Positions 27,309 through 36,691 are shown, numbered from the stretch's first letter. The stretch: 64,000 nt of DNA from DASZBX01 sp035943635 (GCA_035943635.1 DASZBX010000061.1:1-64000), one strand, 5' to 3'. Notes: a model not told the origin generated them from the letters alone. Translations and numbers: made by a program.

Positions 27309-29243
27309 ATGAGTGACGATCACTACTGGTATCCGCCGCAGGACGACCGGCGCCCCGGCGCCGCGCCCACGGGCGGCGGCCGGACCCGGGCGGACCGGGA
27401 CCAGCTGGTCCGGGACCGGGAGCTGGAACTCGAACGTGATCGGGAGCGGGGCCGCGGCGGGGAGCGCGACCGTGGCCGCGGCGTAGATCGGGGCCGTGAG
27501 CCGGACCGCGATCGGGAGCACGAGCGGGACCGCGGCGTGGACCGGGATCGGGACCAGGACCGGGACCGCGGCCGGGCCCAGGAGCGCCGTCGCGGCGGCG
27601 TCCAGACCTCGGCGCCGGGCCGCCCGCGGCGTTCGGCCGGACAGCTGCCGCCCCCGCGCCGAGGCGGCCGGTCCGCCGCGCCCTACCCCGGGCGCTCGCC
27701 CGCGGACCGGCGCCGCACCCGCCAGCGCAGGGTACTGCGGTGGGTCGTGCTCAGCGTGTGCACGGTGCTGGTGGCCACGCTCGGCGTCGCCGCGTACGTG
27801 GTCCAGAGCCTGTCGGCCGACATCCGGCACCAGGCGCTACTCCAGCCCGGCGAGACCCAGGCCGCCGAACCGGTCGACAGCTTCGGCAACTCGCCGATGA
27901 ACATCCTGGTCATCGGGTCGGACACCCGGGACACCACGGCCGACTGCTCGATCGGCGGGGACTGCGGCGCCGGGGCCAACGCGGACGTGGAGATGGTCGT
28001 GCACCTGTCCGCCGACCGGTCCAACGCGACCGTCGTGTCCATCCCGCGCGACACCATGGTCACCATGCCCAGCTGTGTGGACAGCGCGAACAACACGGCC
28101 ACCGACGGCGGCACGCAGGCGCAGATCACCACGAGCCTGCAGTGGGGCCCGTCGTGCACACAGAAGGCCGTGCACGAGCTGACCGGGCTGACCATCGACC
28201 ACTATGTAGTCGTCGACTTCTCCGGCGTGGAGTCGCTGTCGGCCGCACTCGGCGGCGTGCAGGTGTGCGTGTCGAACCAGATGTACGACCGGGACTCCGG
28301 TCTGCGGCTGACCGCCGGCCAGAACACGGTCGAGGGCCTGAGCGCGCTGCAGTTCGTCCGCACCCGGCACGGGTTCTACGACGGCTCGGACCTCGGCCGG
28401 GAGAAGGCGCAGCACTACTTCCTGGCCGCGATGATCCGGGAGGTGCGCAAGAACATGAACCTGTCCGACGCCGGAACCCTGCTGTCGGTGGCCAAGTCCG
28501 CCACCCGGGCGCTGACCGTGGACGACGGGCTCAGCGGCCTGACCAACCTGATGTCCCTGGCCACCACGATGAACAAGGTGCCGACCGACCGGATCTCGTT
28601 CGTCACCATGCCGTGGAAGCTGGACCCGACCAACCTGAACCGGGTGCTGGAGGACCAGCCCTCGGCCTCGCAGATGTTCCGCAACGTCCGCGGGGACGTG
28701 CCGTACTCCACCGGATCGGGCCGCCCGGCCGCCGCCGCGCAGGCCGCCTCCGCGGTGCAGACCCCCGCGGCGGCCCCGGCCGCGGACGCCGCGCTCGCCC
28801 TGCCCACCGGCGCCCCGGTCGACCCCGCGCAGGTGCGGGTCCAGGTGCAGAACGGCAGCGGCATCACCGACCGGGCCGCGACCGTCGCCGACGCGCTGAC
28901 CGGCCAGGGCTTCCAGCTCGCCCAGTCCGCGGGCAACGCGCCGGACGCCGCGGCCAGCACCGTGTACTACCCGGCCGACCGCGCGGACTCGGCCGCCGCG
29001 GTGGCCCAGGCGCTGCACCTGCCCGCCGAGGACCTGCAGCTGTCCGCCGACTACGCCGAGGTGACCGTGGTGGTCGGGGCGGACTGGCCGTCCGGCGGCG
29101 GCTACACCGCGGTGGCCGCCCCGTCCGGCTCGGCCGGATCCCCGTCCGCCGGGACGGCCGGCGCCCCGCCGGAGGCCTCGCTGGAGAACGCCTCGGCCTC
29201 CGGCGGCTGCGTCCCGGTGAACCCGGCCGACGTGGTGCGCTGA
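27309..29243 (+). CDS. LytR-CpsA-Psr (LCP) family protein with LytR_C domain, 1
   Basis: LCP enzymes attach teichoic-acid-like or polysaccharide chains to peptidoglycan. This 644-residue protein has a cytoplasmic N-terminal region of about 140 residues, with an unusual Arg/Asp/Glu-rich tract at residues 30-97. One transmembrane helix follows (about 142-164), then the catalytic LCP domain with NILVIGSDTRD, VEMVVHLSADRSN, VVSIPRDTMV and LQFVRTRHGFYDGSDLGRE. The conserved Arg and Asp residues that bind the lipid pyrophosphate are present. An Ala/Pro-rich linker leads to a LytR_C domain at about 507-592. The second LCP gene follows in tandem. Confidence 0.93.
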   Translation: MSDDHYWYPPQDDRRPGAAPTGGGRTRADRDQLVRDRELELERDRERGRGGERDRGRGVDRGREPDRDREHERDRGVDRDRDQDRDRGRAQERRRGGVQTSAPGRPRRSAGQLPPPRRGGRSAAPYPGRSPADRRRTRQRRVLRWVVLSVCTVLVATLGVAAYVVQSLSADIRHQALLQPGETQAAEPVDSFGNSPMNILVIGSDTRDTTADCSIGGDCGAGANADVEMVVHLSADRSNATVVSIPRDTMVTMPSCVDSANNTATDGGTQAQITTSLQWGPSCTQKAVHELTGLTIDHYVVVDFSGVESLSAALGGVQVCVSNQMYDRDSGLRLTAGQNTVEGLSALQFVRTRHGFYDGSDLGREKAQHYFLAAMIREVRKNMNLSDAGTLLSVAKSATRALTVDDGLSGLTNLMSLATTMNKVPTDRISFVTMPWKLDPTNLNRVLEDQPSASQMFRNVRGDVPYSTGSGRPAAAAQAASAVQTPAAAPAADAALALPTGAPVDPAQVRVQVQNGSGITDRAATVADALTGQGFQLAQSAGNAPDAAASTVYYPADRADSAAAVAQALHLPAEDLQLSADYAEVTVVVGADWPSGGGYTAVAAPSGSAGSPSAGTAGAPPEASLENASASGGCVPVNPADVVR

Positions 29244-29431
29244 CCCCTTATCCACGAACCCTGATCGAATAACCCGTTTCGCCGTCACAGTCGCCGTGAC
29301 AGGTCTGTGCCTGGGTTGTCGCACGCCCAGGCAACCCCGCACGGAAACCGCCGCGTCTTCACCACCGGACAGCCGGTGCAGCCGGTGGCGCGCGCACCTG
29401 GACGGACGCGCGCGGCGAGAGGGGTCTGACG

Positions 29432-31210
29432 ATGAGCGGGTACGACGACGGTCCGTGGGATCCGCCGGGCGGGTCCGAGGACGCGTGGCGGCCGCGTTCC
29501 CGGGCCGGCGGCCGGCTCGGCGACTCCGCCGGCGCCGGCCGGCCCGGCGGCTTCGCCCCGTTCCCCGGCGACCTCGACGACCTCGGGCGCACCGCCGTGG
29601 ACGGGCGCCGCGGCCCGGGCCCGGGCGTCCGGACCCCGGGCGAGGGCTACCGCGCCCCGGACAAGCGGACCGGCAAGAGCGCCGGCAAGGCCCCCGGCAA
29701 GGCCCCCGGGCAGCGCAAGAAGTGGGGCTGGAAGAAGAAGACCCTGGTCTGGACCTCCGCCGCCACGGCCTTCCTGATCCTGTCCGCGGGCGGCGTGGCC
29801 GGCTACCTCTACCTGCACTTCAACGCCAACCTCAAGAGCACCCCGCTGCTGCCGGCCGGAGTCACCCAGGCGGCCGAGGTGCCCAACCAGTTCGGCCAGA
29901 CCCCGCTGAACCTGCTGGTGATGGGCTCCGACAGCCGCGACTCCGCCGAGGACTGCGCCCTCGGCCACGACTGCCAGGGCAGCGACAACTACGCCGCGGG
30001 CCAGCGGGCCGACGTGGAGATGGTCGTGCACCTGTCCGCGGACCGCACCAACATGACCGTGATGTCGATACCCCGGGACACGGTGGCCAGGCTGCCCACC
30101 TGCGCGGGCGGCGGCACCAACCTGATCAACGCGGCGCTCAACGGCGGCCCGTCCTGCCAGGTCGAGGAGGTGCACGAGCTGACCGGGCTGACCATCGACG
30201 GATACGTGATGGCCGACATGGCCGCCGTCGTGGGCCTGTCCAACGCGATCGGGCCGGTCGACGTGTGCGTGACGAACAACGTCTACGACAAGTACTCCGG
30301 CCTGAAACTGCCCAAGGGCACCACGCCGATAGTCGGCGACCAGGCCCTGGAGTGGCTGCGCAGCCGGCACGCCTTCCTCAACGAGCCGCAGCGCGAGCAA
30401 GCCCAGCACCTCTACCTGTCCGCGATGATCCGCAAGCTGGAGTCCGAGGGCTCGCTGACGAACGTCGGCCTGCTCTACTCGGTCGCGGACGTCGCGACCA
30501 AGTCCCTGACAGTCAGCTCGAACCTGGACAGCGTGACCAAGCTGCTGAGCCTGGCCCAGCAGATGGGCAAGGTCCCGGCCAGCCGGATCACCATGCTGGA
30601 CATGCCGTGGGAACCCTACGCCGGGCCCGACTCGGACTTCGCCCAGCAGCTCCAGGTCGCCCAGCCGCAGGCCTCGCACATGTTCGCCGCGCTCCAGGCG
30701 GACCAGCCGTACACGGCCGCCACCCCGGCCGGCGCCGCCTCGGTGCCCGCGTCCGGCGCGGCCGCGACCGCCGCGCCCGCCGCGCCGACCGGCGCCCCGG
30801 TCGACGACGCGGCCGTCCGGGTCTCCGTGGTCAACGACAGCGGCGTGTCGGGACGGGCCCAGGCCGTCCGGGACGGACTGGTCGGCGCGGGCTTCACCGA
30901 GGCGACCGGCACGACCGGCGACGGCGCGGCCCAGACCGCGGTCTACTACCCGTCCGGCCGCTCCGACTCGGCCGCCGCGGTCGCCGCCGCGCTGAACATC
31001 CCGGCCGCCCAGGTGCACGAGTCCAAGTCCTACAGTCAGGTGACCGTACTGGTCGGCAAGGACTGGACCACCGGCACCACCTACGGCGCCGCCCCGGCCG
31101 CCGGGACCGGCGGACCGGCCGCCCAGGCCTCCGCCCCGCCGGCCGAGTCCATGGAGAACTTCGTCTCCGACGCGAACGCCTGCATGACCGTCTCCTCGCC
31201 GGAGTGGTGA
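29432..31210 (+). CDS. LytR-CpsA-Psr (LCP) family protein with LytR_C domain, 2
   Basis: This 592-residue paralogue of the preceding protein has a shorter, Gly/Pro-rich cytoplasmic region with a basic GKSAGKAPGKAPGQRKK segment, one transmembrane helix at about 103-127, the LCP domain (NLLVMGSDSRDS, VEMVVHLSADRTNMTV, SIPRDTVARL, LEWLRSRHAFLNEPQREQA) and a C-terminal LytR_C domain at about 461-545. Both proteins share the ELTGLTIDGY-type segment and the GAPVDDAAVRV linker end, pointing to gene duplication. Redundant LCP enzymes are normal in actinomycetes. Confidence 0.93.
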   Translation: MSGYDDGPWDPPGGSEDAWRPRSRAGGRLGDSAGAGRPGGFAPFPGDLDDLGRTAVDGRRGPGPGVRTPGEGYRAPDKRTGKSAGKAPGKAPGQRKKWGWKKKTLVWTSAATAFLILSAGGVAGYLYLHFNANLKSTPLLPAGVTQAAEVPNQFGQTPLNLLVMGSDSRDSAEDCALGHDCQGSDNYAAGQRADVEMVVHLSADRTNMTVMSIPRDTVARLPTCAGGGTNLINAALNGGPSCQVEEVHELTGLTIDGYVMADMAAVVGLSNAIGPVDVCVTNNVYDKYSGLKLPKGTTPIVGDQALEWLRSRHAFLNEPQREQAQHLYLSAMIRKLESEGSLTNVGLLYSVADVATKSLTVSSNLDSVTKLLSLAQQMGKVPASRITMLDMPWEPYAGPDSDFAQQLQVAQPQASHMFAALQADQPYTAATPAGAASVPASGAAATAAPAAPTGAPVDDAAVRVSVVNDSGVSGRAQAVRDGLVGAGFTEATGTTGDGAAQTAVYYPSGRSDSAAAVAAALNIPAAQVHESKSYSQVTVLVGKDWTTGTTYGAAPAAGTGGPAAQASAPPAESMENFVSDANACMTVSSPEW

Positions 31211-31235
31211 GCCGGGGCTGTGATGGAATGGCCGG

Positions 31236-32393
31236 GTGACACTGACCACCACCCGGCCCCGGGTCATCCTCAGCTGCGCGGCCTCGCTCGACGGCTACCT
31301 CGACGACACCGCCCCGGAACGGCTGCTGCTGTCCAACCCGGCCGACTTCGACCGGGTGGACGATCTGAGGGCGAGCTGCGACGCGATCCTGGTCGGTTCC
31401 GGCACGGTCCGCGCGGACAACCCCCGGCTGCTGGTGCGCGACCCGGCCCGCCGCGCCGCCCGGGTTGCCCGCGGCCAGTCGCCGAGCCCGTTGCGGGTGG
31501 TGCTCACCCGGGGCGGCGCGGCGGGGTCCGGAGAATTGGAGCCGGGTGAGTCCGGTCACACCGCCCCGGACCGCGGCGCACTGCCGCCCGGCCTGCGCGA
31601 GGCGGCCGTCTTCACCACCGAGGGCGCGCCGACCCTGGTCCTGCCCGCACCGGACGGACTGCTCGGCCCGGTGCTCGACCAGCTCGCCGCCCGCGGGGTC
31701 CGGCGGCTGATGGTCGAGGGCGGGGCGGCCGTGCTCAGCGCCTTCCTGGTCCAGGACCTGGCCGACGAGATCCACCTGGCCACCGCGCCGTTCCTGATCG
31801 GCGACCCGAAGGCGCCCCGGTTCGCCCTGCCCGCCCAGTACCCGCAGAACTCCGCCCGCCGGATGATCCTGGCCGAGAGCCGGTCCCTGGGCGACGTGGC
31901 CTACGCGCGCTACCTGGTCACCCGGCCCGGCGCCGACGACGAGGACCTGCTCGCGCTCACCGTGGAACTCTCCCGCTCCTGCCCGCCGGCCCAGGGCGCG
32001 TACAGCGTCGGCGCGCTGCTGGCCGCGGCCGACGGAACAATCCTGTCCACCGGCTACTCCCGCGAACCGCTGGCCGGGCTCGGCGACCCGGACCGCAACC
32101 ACGCCGAAGAGGTCGCCCTCGCCAAACCGGGCGTGCGCCAGGACCCGCGCCGGCTCACCGGGACCCTGTACACCTCGCTCGAACCCTGCTCGCCGCGCGC
32201 CTCGCGCCCGCTGAACTGCACCGACCACATCCTGGCCGCTGGCATCCCGCGGGTCGTGCTGGCCCTGCGCGAGCCGGCCCTGCTCGCGGTGTGCGACGGG
32301 GCCGACCGGCTGCGCGCGGCCGGGGTGGACGTGGTGGAACTGCCCGCGTTGGCCCCCCTGGTCCGCTCGGTCAACGCACACTTGCTGGGATAA
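31236..32393 (+). CDS. RibD-like bifunctional protein with reversed domain order (reductase then deaminase)
   Basis: The 385-residue protein begins with a RibD-C/dihydrofolate-reductase-like domain (residues 1 to about 215: ILSCAASLDGYLDD, VGSGTVRADNPRLLVR, RRLMVEGGAAVLSAFL). It ends with a cytidine-deaminase-like domain carrying the zinc motif H289-A-E-E and C318...C328 in LEPCSPRASRPLNCTDHI. Classical RibD has the deaminase first, so the order is inverted. It may make pyrimidine intermediates of riboflavin synthesis or act in a specialised pathway; no other rib gene is near. The GTG start is eight codons before the conserved VILSCAASLDGY. Confidence 0.85.
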   Translation: MTLTTTRPRVILSCAASLDGYLDDTAPERLLLSNPADFDRVDDLRASCDAILVGSGTVRADNPRLLVRDPARRAARVARGQSPSPLRVVLTRGGAAGSGELEPGESGHTAPDRGALPPGLREAAVFTTEGAPTLVLPAPDGLLGPVLDQLAARGVRRLMVEGGAAVLSAFLVQDLADEIHLATAPFLIGDPKAPRFALPAQYPQNSARRMILAESRSLGDVAYARYLVTRPGADDEDLLALTVELSRSCPPAQGAYSVGALLAAADGTILSTGYSREPLAGLGDPDRNHAEEVALAKPGVRQDPRRLTGTLYTSLEPCSPRASRPLNCTDHILAAGIPRVVLALREPALLAVCDGADRLRAAGVDVVELPALAPLVRSVNAHLLG

Positions 32394-32401
32394 TCGCGAC
32401 C

Positions 32402-33853
32402 ATGGCTTACGAAGATCTCCGCTCCTTCCTCAAAGCGCTGGACCGCGAGGGCGAGCTGCGCCGGATCCGGGCTCAGGTCGACCCCTACCTGGAGGTCGGC
32501 GAGATCACCGACCGGGTGCAGAAGGCCAAGGGGCCGGCGCTGCTGTTCGAGAACGTCAAGGGCTCCCGGCTGCCGCTGGCGATGAACGTGTTCGGCACCG
32601 AGCGCCGGCTGTGCCTGGCCCTCGGGCTCAGGAGCCTGGACGAGATCGGCGACCGGATCGGCGAGTTGCTCAAGCCGGAACTGCCGCAGGGCCTGTCCGG
32701 GTTCAAGGACGCGCTGGGCAAGGCCGCCCAGCTGCGCACCGTCCCGCCCAAGCACGTCAAGACCGCCCTGTGCCAGCAGGTGGTGCTGACCGGCGAGGAC
32801 GTGGACCTGACCCTGCTGCCGGCGCTGCACACCTGGCCGCAGGACGGCGGGGCGTTCTTCAACCTCGGCCTGACCCACACCAAGCACCCGGAGACCGGGG
32901 TGCGCAACCTCGGCCTGTACCGGCTCCAGCGGCACGACGCGAAGACCGTCGGCATGCACTGGCAGATCCACAAGGACTCGACCAACCACTACGCGGTGGC
33001 CCAGCGGCGCGGCGAGCGGCTGCCGGTGGCGATCGCGCTCGGCTGCCCGCCGGCCGTGGTCTACGCGGCGACCGCGCCGCTGCCGGGCGACATCGACGAG
33101 TACCTGTTCGCCGGGTTCGTCCAGCGCGACCGGGTGGACCTGGTCGACTGCAAGACGGTGCCGTTGCAGGTCCCGGCGAACTGCGAGGTCGTGCTCGAGG
33201 GCTGGCTGGAGCCGGGGGTGACCCGGCCGGAGGGCCCGTTCGGCGACCACACCGGGTTCTACACCCCGGTCGAGCCGTTCCCGGCGCTGACCGTGACCGC
33301 GATGACCATGCGCAAGGACCCGATGCTGCAGTCGATCGTGGTCGGCCGGCCGCCGACCGAGGACGGCCCGCTGGGCAAGGCCACCGAGCGGTTCTTCCTG
33401 CCGCTGCTCAAGATGATCATCCCGGACATCGTGGACTACGACCTGCCGGAGACCGGCGGCTTCCACAACTGCGCGATCGTGTCGATCGACAAGCGCTACC
33501 CGAAGCACGCGCAGAAGGTGATGAGCGCGATCTGGGGCGCGCACCTGATGTCGCTGAGCAAGCTGATCGTGGTCGTCGACGCCGACTGCGACGTGCACGA
33601 CTACGCCGAGGTGTCCTGGCGGGCGTTCGGCAACGTGGACTACGCCCGGGACCTGGTGGTCAACGAAGGCCCGGTGGACCACCTGGACCACGCCTCGTAC
33701 CAGCAGTTCTGGGGCGGCAAGGCCGGGATCGACGCGACCCGGAAGCTGCCGGAGGAGGGCTACCTGCGCAACGGCGGCTGGCCCGAGATGATCACCTCCG
33801 ACCCCGCCGTCGCGGCCATGGTGGACCGCCGCTGGAAGGAGTACGGGATTTGA
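32402..33853 (+). CDS. mqnL: UbiD-family decarboxylase of futalosine menaquinone synthesis
   Basis: The 483-residue UbiD-family (de)carboxylase contains RSFLKALDREGELRRI at the N-terminus, the prenylated-flavin site region KDSTNHYAVAQRRGERLPVA, PFGDHTGFYTP and the C-terminal SDPAVAAMVDRRWKEYG. UbiD enzymes use prenylated FMN supplied by a UbiX-type protein. Within this mqn cluster it fits MqnL, which acts late in the pathway on a prenylated naphthoate. It overlaps the prenyltransferase gene by TTGA. No UbiX/MqnM gene follows, contrary to what I remember for Streptomyces. Confidence 0.88.
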   Translation: MAYEDLRSFLKALDREGELRRIRAQVDPYLEVGEITDRVQKAKGPALLFENVKGSRLPLAMNVFGTERRLCLALGLRSLDEIGDRIGELLKPELPQGLSGFKDALGKAAQLRTVPPKHVKTALCQQVVLTGEDVDLTLLPALHTWPQDGGAFFNLGLTHTKHPETGVRNLGLYRLQRHDAKTVGMHWQIHKDSTNHYAVAQRRGERLPVAIALGCPPAVVYAATAPLPGDIDEYLFAGFVQRDRVDLVDCKTVPLQVPANCEVVLEGWLEPGVTRPEGPFGDHTGFYTPVEPFPALTVTAMTMRKDPMLQSIVVGRPPTEDGPLGKATERFFLPLLKMIIPDIVDYDLPETGGFHNCAIVSIDKRYPKHAQKVMSAIWGAHLMSLSKLIVVVDADCDVHDYAEVSWRAFGNVDYARDLVVNEGPVDHLDHASYQQFWGGKAGIDATRKLPEEGYLRNGGWPEMITSDPAVAAMVDRRWKEYGI

Positions 33854-34761
33854 GCACGACAGCCGACATCGTCCGGCCGGAGTCGTTCGGCGGCCGGGCC
33901 AAGGCGTTCAAGAACCTGGTGCTGCTGGAGCACTCCGTCTTCGCCCTGCCGTTCGCCTACATCTCGGCGCTGACCGCGATGTTCCTGCAGAGCGGCACGG
34001 TGCATTGGCGCCAGCTGCTGCTGATCACGCTGGCCATGGTCGGCGCGCGCAGTTTCGCGATGGCGGTCAACCGGATCATCGACCGCAAGTACGACGCGCT
34101 CAACCCGCGCACGGCCAAGCGGGAACTGGTCACCGGGGTGCTCTCCGTGCGGGCCGCGTGGACCGGCGCGTTGGTCGCTTTGGGCGTGTTCCTGGTCACA
34201 GCCGCGTTGCTCAACCCGCTCTCGCTCGCGCTCGCGCCGCTCGCCGTGGTGCCGCTGGTGGTCTATCCGTACGGCAAGCGGTTCACCGACTTCCCGCACG
34301 CGATCCTGGCCCTGGCCCAGGCGATCGGCCCGATCGGGGCCTGGGTCGCGGTGACCGGCCGGTGGTCCTGGGACGCGGTGGTGCTGGGCCTGGCGGTCGG
34401 GATCTGGATCGGCGGCTTCGACCTGATCTTCGCCTGTCAGGACATCGAGACCGACCGGGAGTCCGCGCTGCGCTCGGTCCCGGCCCGCTGGGGCGTGGCG
34501 GCCGCGCTCTACGGCGCGCGCACGGCCCACGCGGTGGTGCTCGCCCTGTTCGTGCTCTTCGGCCGGCTCACCCACGCGGAGGCGTTCTGGTGGCTGGGCC
34601 TGGTCGTGGTCGCCTCGGCCTTCTGCTACGAGCACTCCCTGGTCAAGCCGGACGACCTGTCCCGGCTGAACCGGGCGTTCTTCACCGTCAACGGATTCGT
34701 CGGAATCGCCCTGTTCTGCTTCGCCCTCGCGGATCTGGTGGCCCGCGGACTGCAGCCCTGA
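33850..34761 (+). CDS. mqnP: UbiA-family prenyltransferase of menaquinone synthesis
   Basis: This 303-residue integral membrane protein has about eight helices. The first aspartate-rich motif is in AVNRIIDRKYDALNPRTAKRE (NxxxDxxxD), and the second, FACQDIETDRESALRSVPAR, lies in the second half. UbiA prenyltransferases add an isoprenoid chain to an aromatic acid; in the futalosine pathway MqnP prenylates the 1,4-dihydroxy-6-naphthoate product. The TTG start at 33850 overlaps the mqnL stop (TTGA). Residue spacing matches UbiA-family enzymes of about 290-300 residues. Confidence 0.9.
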   Translation: MSTTADIVRPESFGGRAKAFKNLVLLEHSVFALPFAYISALTAMFLQSGTVHWRQLLLITLAMVGARSFAMAVNRIIDRKYDALNPRTAKRELVTGVLSVRAAWTGALVALGVFLVTAALLNPLSLALAPLAVVPLVVYPYGKRFTDFPHAILALAQAIGPIGAWVAVTGRWSWDAVVLGLAVGIWIGGFDLIFACQDIETDRESALRSVPARWGVAAALYGARTAHAVVLALFVLFGRLTHAEAFWWLGLVVVASAFCYEHSLVKPDDLSRLNRAFFTVNGFVGIALFCFALADLVARGLQP

Positions 34762-34907
34762 CCTGCCCGCCGGCCGGCCGCGCGGGGGCGCCCGGGCGCC
34801 GCGATGGTGCCGAGGAGACCGGCGAGGCGGGCCTGCTGACCCTAGTACCCTGTCCGCAGAACCGAATCGGGGGCTGCCGCCGCTGGGATGAGAGAGGCCT
34901 GATCGCT

Positions 34908-35384
34908 GTGGACGCTGTGGACCGGATGCTGGTGGACGCACTGCGGACGAACGGCCGGGCGACGTACGCGGAACTGGCCCGGCTGGTCGGGCTGTCCGGC
35001 CCGACGGTGACCGACCGGATCAACCGGCTGGAGCAGAACGGGGTGATCAGCGGGTACCGGGCCACGATCAGCCCGCCCGCGGTCGGGCTCGGGGTGACCG
35101 CGCTGATCGGGATCCTTTTGTCCGACGCGGCCGACCTGGAGGACGTCGGGCGCCGGCTCAAGGACGTGGTGGAGATCGAGGACTGCTGGTTCGTGGCCGG
35201 CGAGGAGTCCTACCTGATCAAGGTCCGGGCGGCCAACCCGGCCGGGCTGGAGAAGATCATCGGCAAGGTCAACCGGATCCGCGGGGTGGCCCGGACCCGG
35301 ACCACGGTGGCCCTGTCGACCAAGTGGGAAGGGCGCCAGCCGCCGCTGGGCTCGGCCCTGACCGGCGGCGCGGAGTCGGCCTGA
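34908..35384 (+). CDS. Lrp/AsnC family transcriptional regulator
   Basis: The 158-residue regulator has an N-terminal helix-turn-helix (LARLVGLSGPTVTDRINRLEQ) preceded by the typical MLVDALRTNGRATYAE. A RAM ligand-binding domain follows (EDCWFVAGEESYLIKVRAAN). The GTG at 34908 is followed three codons later by another in-frame GTG at 34917; AGAGAGG lies upstream. It sits between mqnP and mqnE and may respond to an amino acid to control quinone synthesis or a neighbouring gene. Ligand and targets unknown. Confidence 0.9.
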   Translation: MDAVDRMLVDALRTNGRATYAELARLVGLSGPTVTDRINRLEQNGVISGYRATISPPAVGLGVTALIGILLSDAADLEDVGRRLKDVVEIEDCWFVAGEESYLIKVRAANPAGLEKIIGKVNRIRGVARTRTTVALSTKWEGRQPPLGSALTGGAESA

Positions 35385-35406
35385 CCGGCGGCGTAAGGTG
35401 GGTGCC

Positions 35407-36570
35407 ATGGACTTGGGACGCAAACGCGAACTCGAAGCGAAGGTGGCGGCCGGCGAGCGGCTGACCTATGACGACGGCGTCGCCCTCTACGCGAGCGACG
35501 ACCTGGCCTGGCTGGGCGAACTGGCCCACCGGGTGCGCACGGAGAAGAACGGGGACCGGGTCTTCTTCAACGTCAACCGGCATCTGAACATGACCAATGT
35601 GTGCTCCGCCTCGTGCGCCTACTGCTCCTTCCAGCGCAAGCCGGGGGAGAAGGACGCGTACACGATGCGGATCGAGGAGGCCGTCCGGCTGGCCAAGTCG
35701 ATGGAGCCGGACGGGATCACCGAGCTGCACATCGTCAACGGGCTGCACCCGACCCTGCCGTGGCGCTACTACCCCAAGTCGATCAGCGAGCTCAAGGCGG
35801 TGCTGCCGGGGGTCTCGATCAAGGCGTTCACCGCCACCGAGATCCACTGGTTCGAGAAGATCTCCGGGCTGACCGCGGACGTGATCCTGGACGAGCTGAT
35901 CGACGCCGGGCTCGAGTCGCTGACCGGCGGCGGCGCGGAGATCTTCGACTGGGAGATCCGGCAGAAGATCGTGGACCACCAGACCCACTGGGAGGACTGG
36001 TCCCGGATCCACCGGCTGGCGCACAGCAAGGGCCTGCGCACCCCGGCCACCATGCTCTACGGGCACATCGAGGAGCCGCGGCACCGGGTGGACCACGTGC
36101 TGCGGCTGCGCGAGCTGCAGGACGAGACCAACGGCTTCGCGGTGTTCATCCCGCTGCGCTTCCAGCACGACTTCCACGACTCCAAGGACGGCAAGAACCG
36201 CAACCGGCTGATGACCCAGCCGATGGCCACCGGGGCCGAGGCGCTCAAGACCTTCGCCGTCTCCCGGCTGCTGCTGGACAACTTCGACCACGTCAAGTGC
36301 TTCTGGGTGATGCACGGGCTGACCACCGCCCAGTTGGCCCTGAACTTCGGCGTGGACGACCTGGACGGCTCGGTGGTCGAGTACAAGATCACCCACGACG
36401 CGGACAAGTTCGGCACCCCGGACAAGATGACCCGGGAGAGCCTGCTGGAGCTGATCCGGGACGCCGGGTTCCGCCCGGTCGAGCGCAACACCCGGTACGA
36501 GACGGTCCGCGAGTTCGAGGGACCGGACCCGGACCGGCGCGAGTCGCCGCAGGAGATGAGCTTCGTCTAG
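35407..36570 (+). CDS. mqnE: Aminofutalosine synthase MqnE (radical SAM)
   Basis: The 387-residue radical SAM enzyme joins 3-[(1-carboxyvinyl)oxy]benzoate with SAM-derived adenosyl to give 6-amino-6-deoxyfutalosine. The cluster-binding motif CSASCAYC gives C66, C70 and C73, following FFNVNRHLNMTNV. Later conserved parts include ELHIVNGLHP, TEIHWFEK and GGGAEIFDWEIRQKI. The ATG at 35407 with AAGGTG upstream is chosen over the GTG at 35398. Confidence 0.95.
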   Translation: MDLGRKRELEAKVAAGERLTYDDGVALYASDDLAWLGELAHRVRTEKNGDRVFFNVNRHLNMTNVCSASCAYCSFQRKPGEKDAYTMRIEEAVRLAKSMEPDGITELHIVNGLHPTLPWRYYPKSISELKAVLPGVSIKAFTATEIHWFEKISGLTADVILDELIDAGLESLTGGGAEIFDWEIRQKIVDHQTHWEDWSRIHRLAHSKGLRTPATMLYGHIEEPRHRVDHVLRLRELQDETNGFAVFIPLRFQHDFHDSKDGKNRNRLMTQPMATGAEALKTFAVSRLLLDNFDHVKCFWVMHGLTTAQLALNFGVDDLDGSVVEYKITHDADKFGTPDKMTRESLLELIRDAGFRPVERNTRYETVREFEGPDPDRRESPQEMSFV

Positions 36571-36637
36571 CCGCACAATGGTGAACCGGATGGGTCCAGA
36601 GAGCGGGTCTGCGGCTGAGCGACTGAGCACATGATCC

Positions 36638-36651
36638 GTTTCACGTGAAAC
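36638..36651. promoter_or_regulatory. parS-type ParB binding site
   Basis: GTTTCACGTGAAAC is a perfect 14-bp palindrome identical to the core ParB/parS sequence known from Streptomyces and Bacillus. It lies in the 121-base gap between mqnE and the GNAT gene, not inside a coding sequence. parS sites cluster around the replication origin, so oriC may be within a few hundred kilobases. The flanking bases (C and T) differ from the 16-mer consensus ends. Confidence 0.85.
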
Positions 36652-36691
36652 TTCTTGCATCATCCGGTATGACTATGCAAGGATCTCAGGC

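Noticed and set aside
29284..29332. Two small hairpins between the LCP genes (GTCAC/GTGAC and GCCTGGG/CCCAGGC)
   Set aside because: Stems of 5-7 bp are expected often by chance at this GC content; not listed as terminators.
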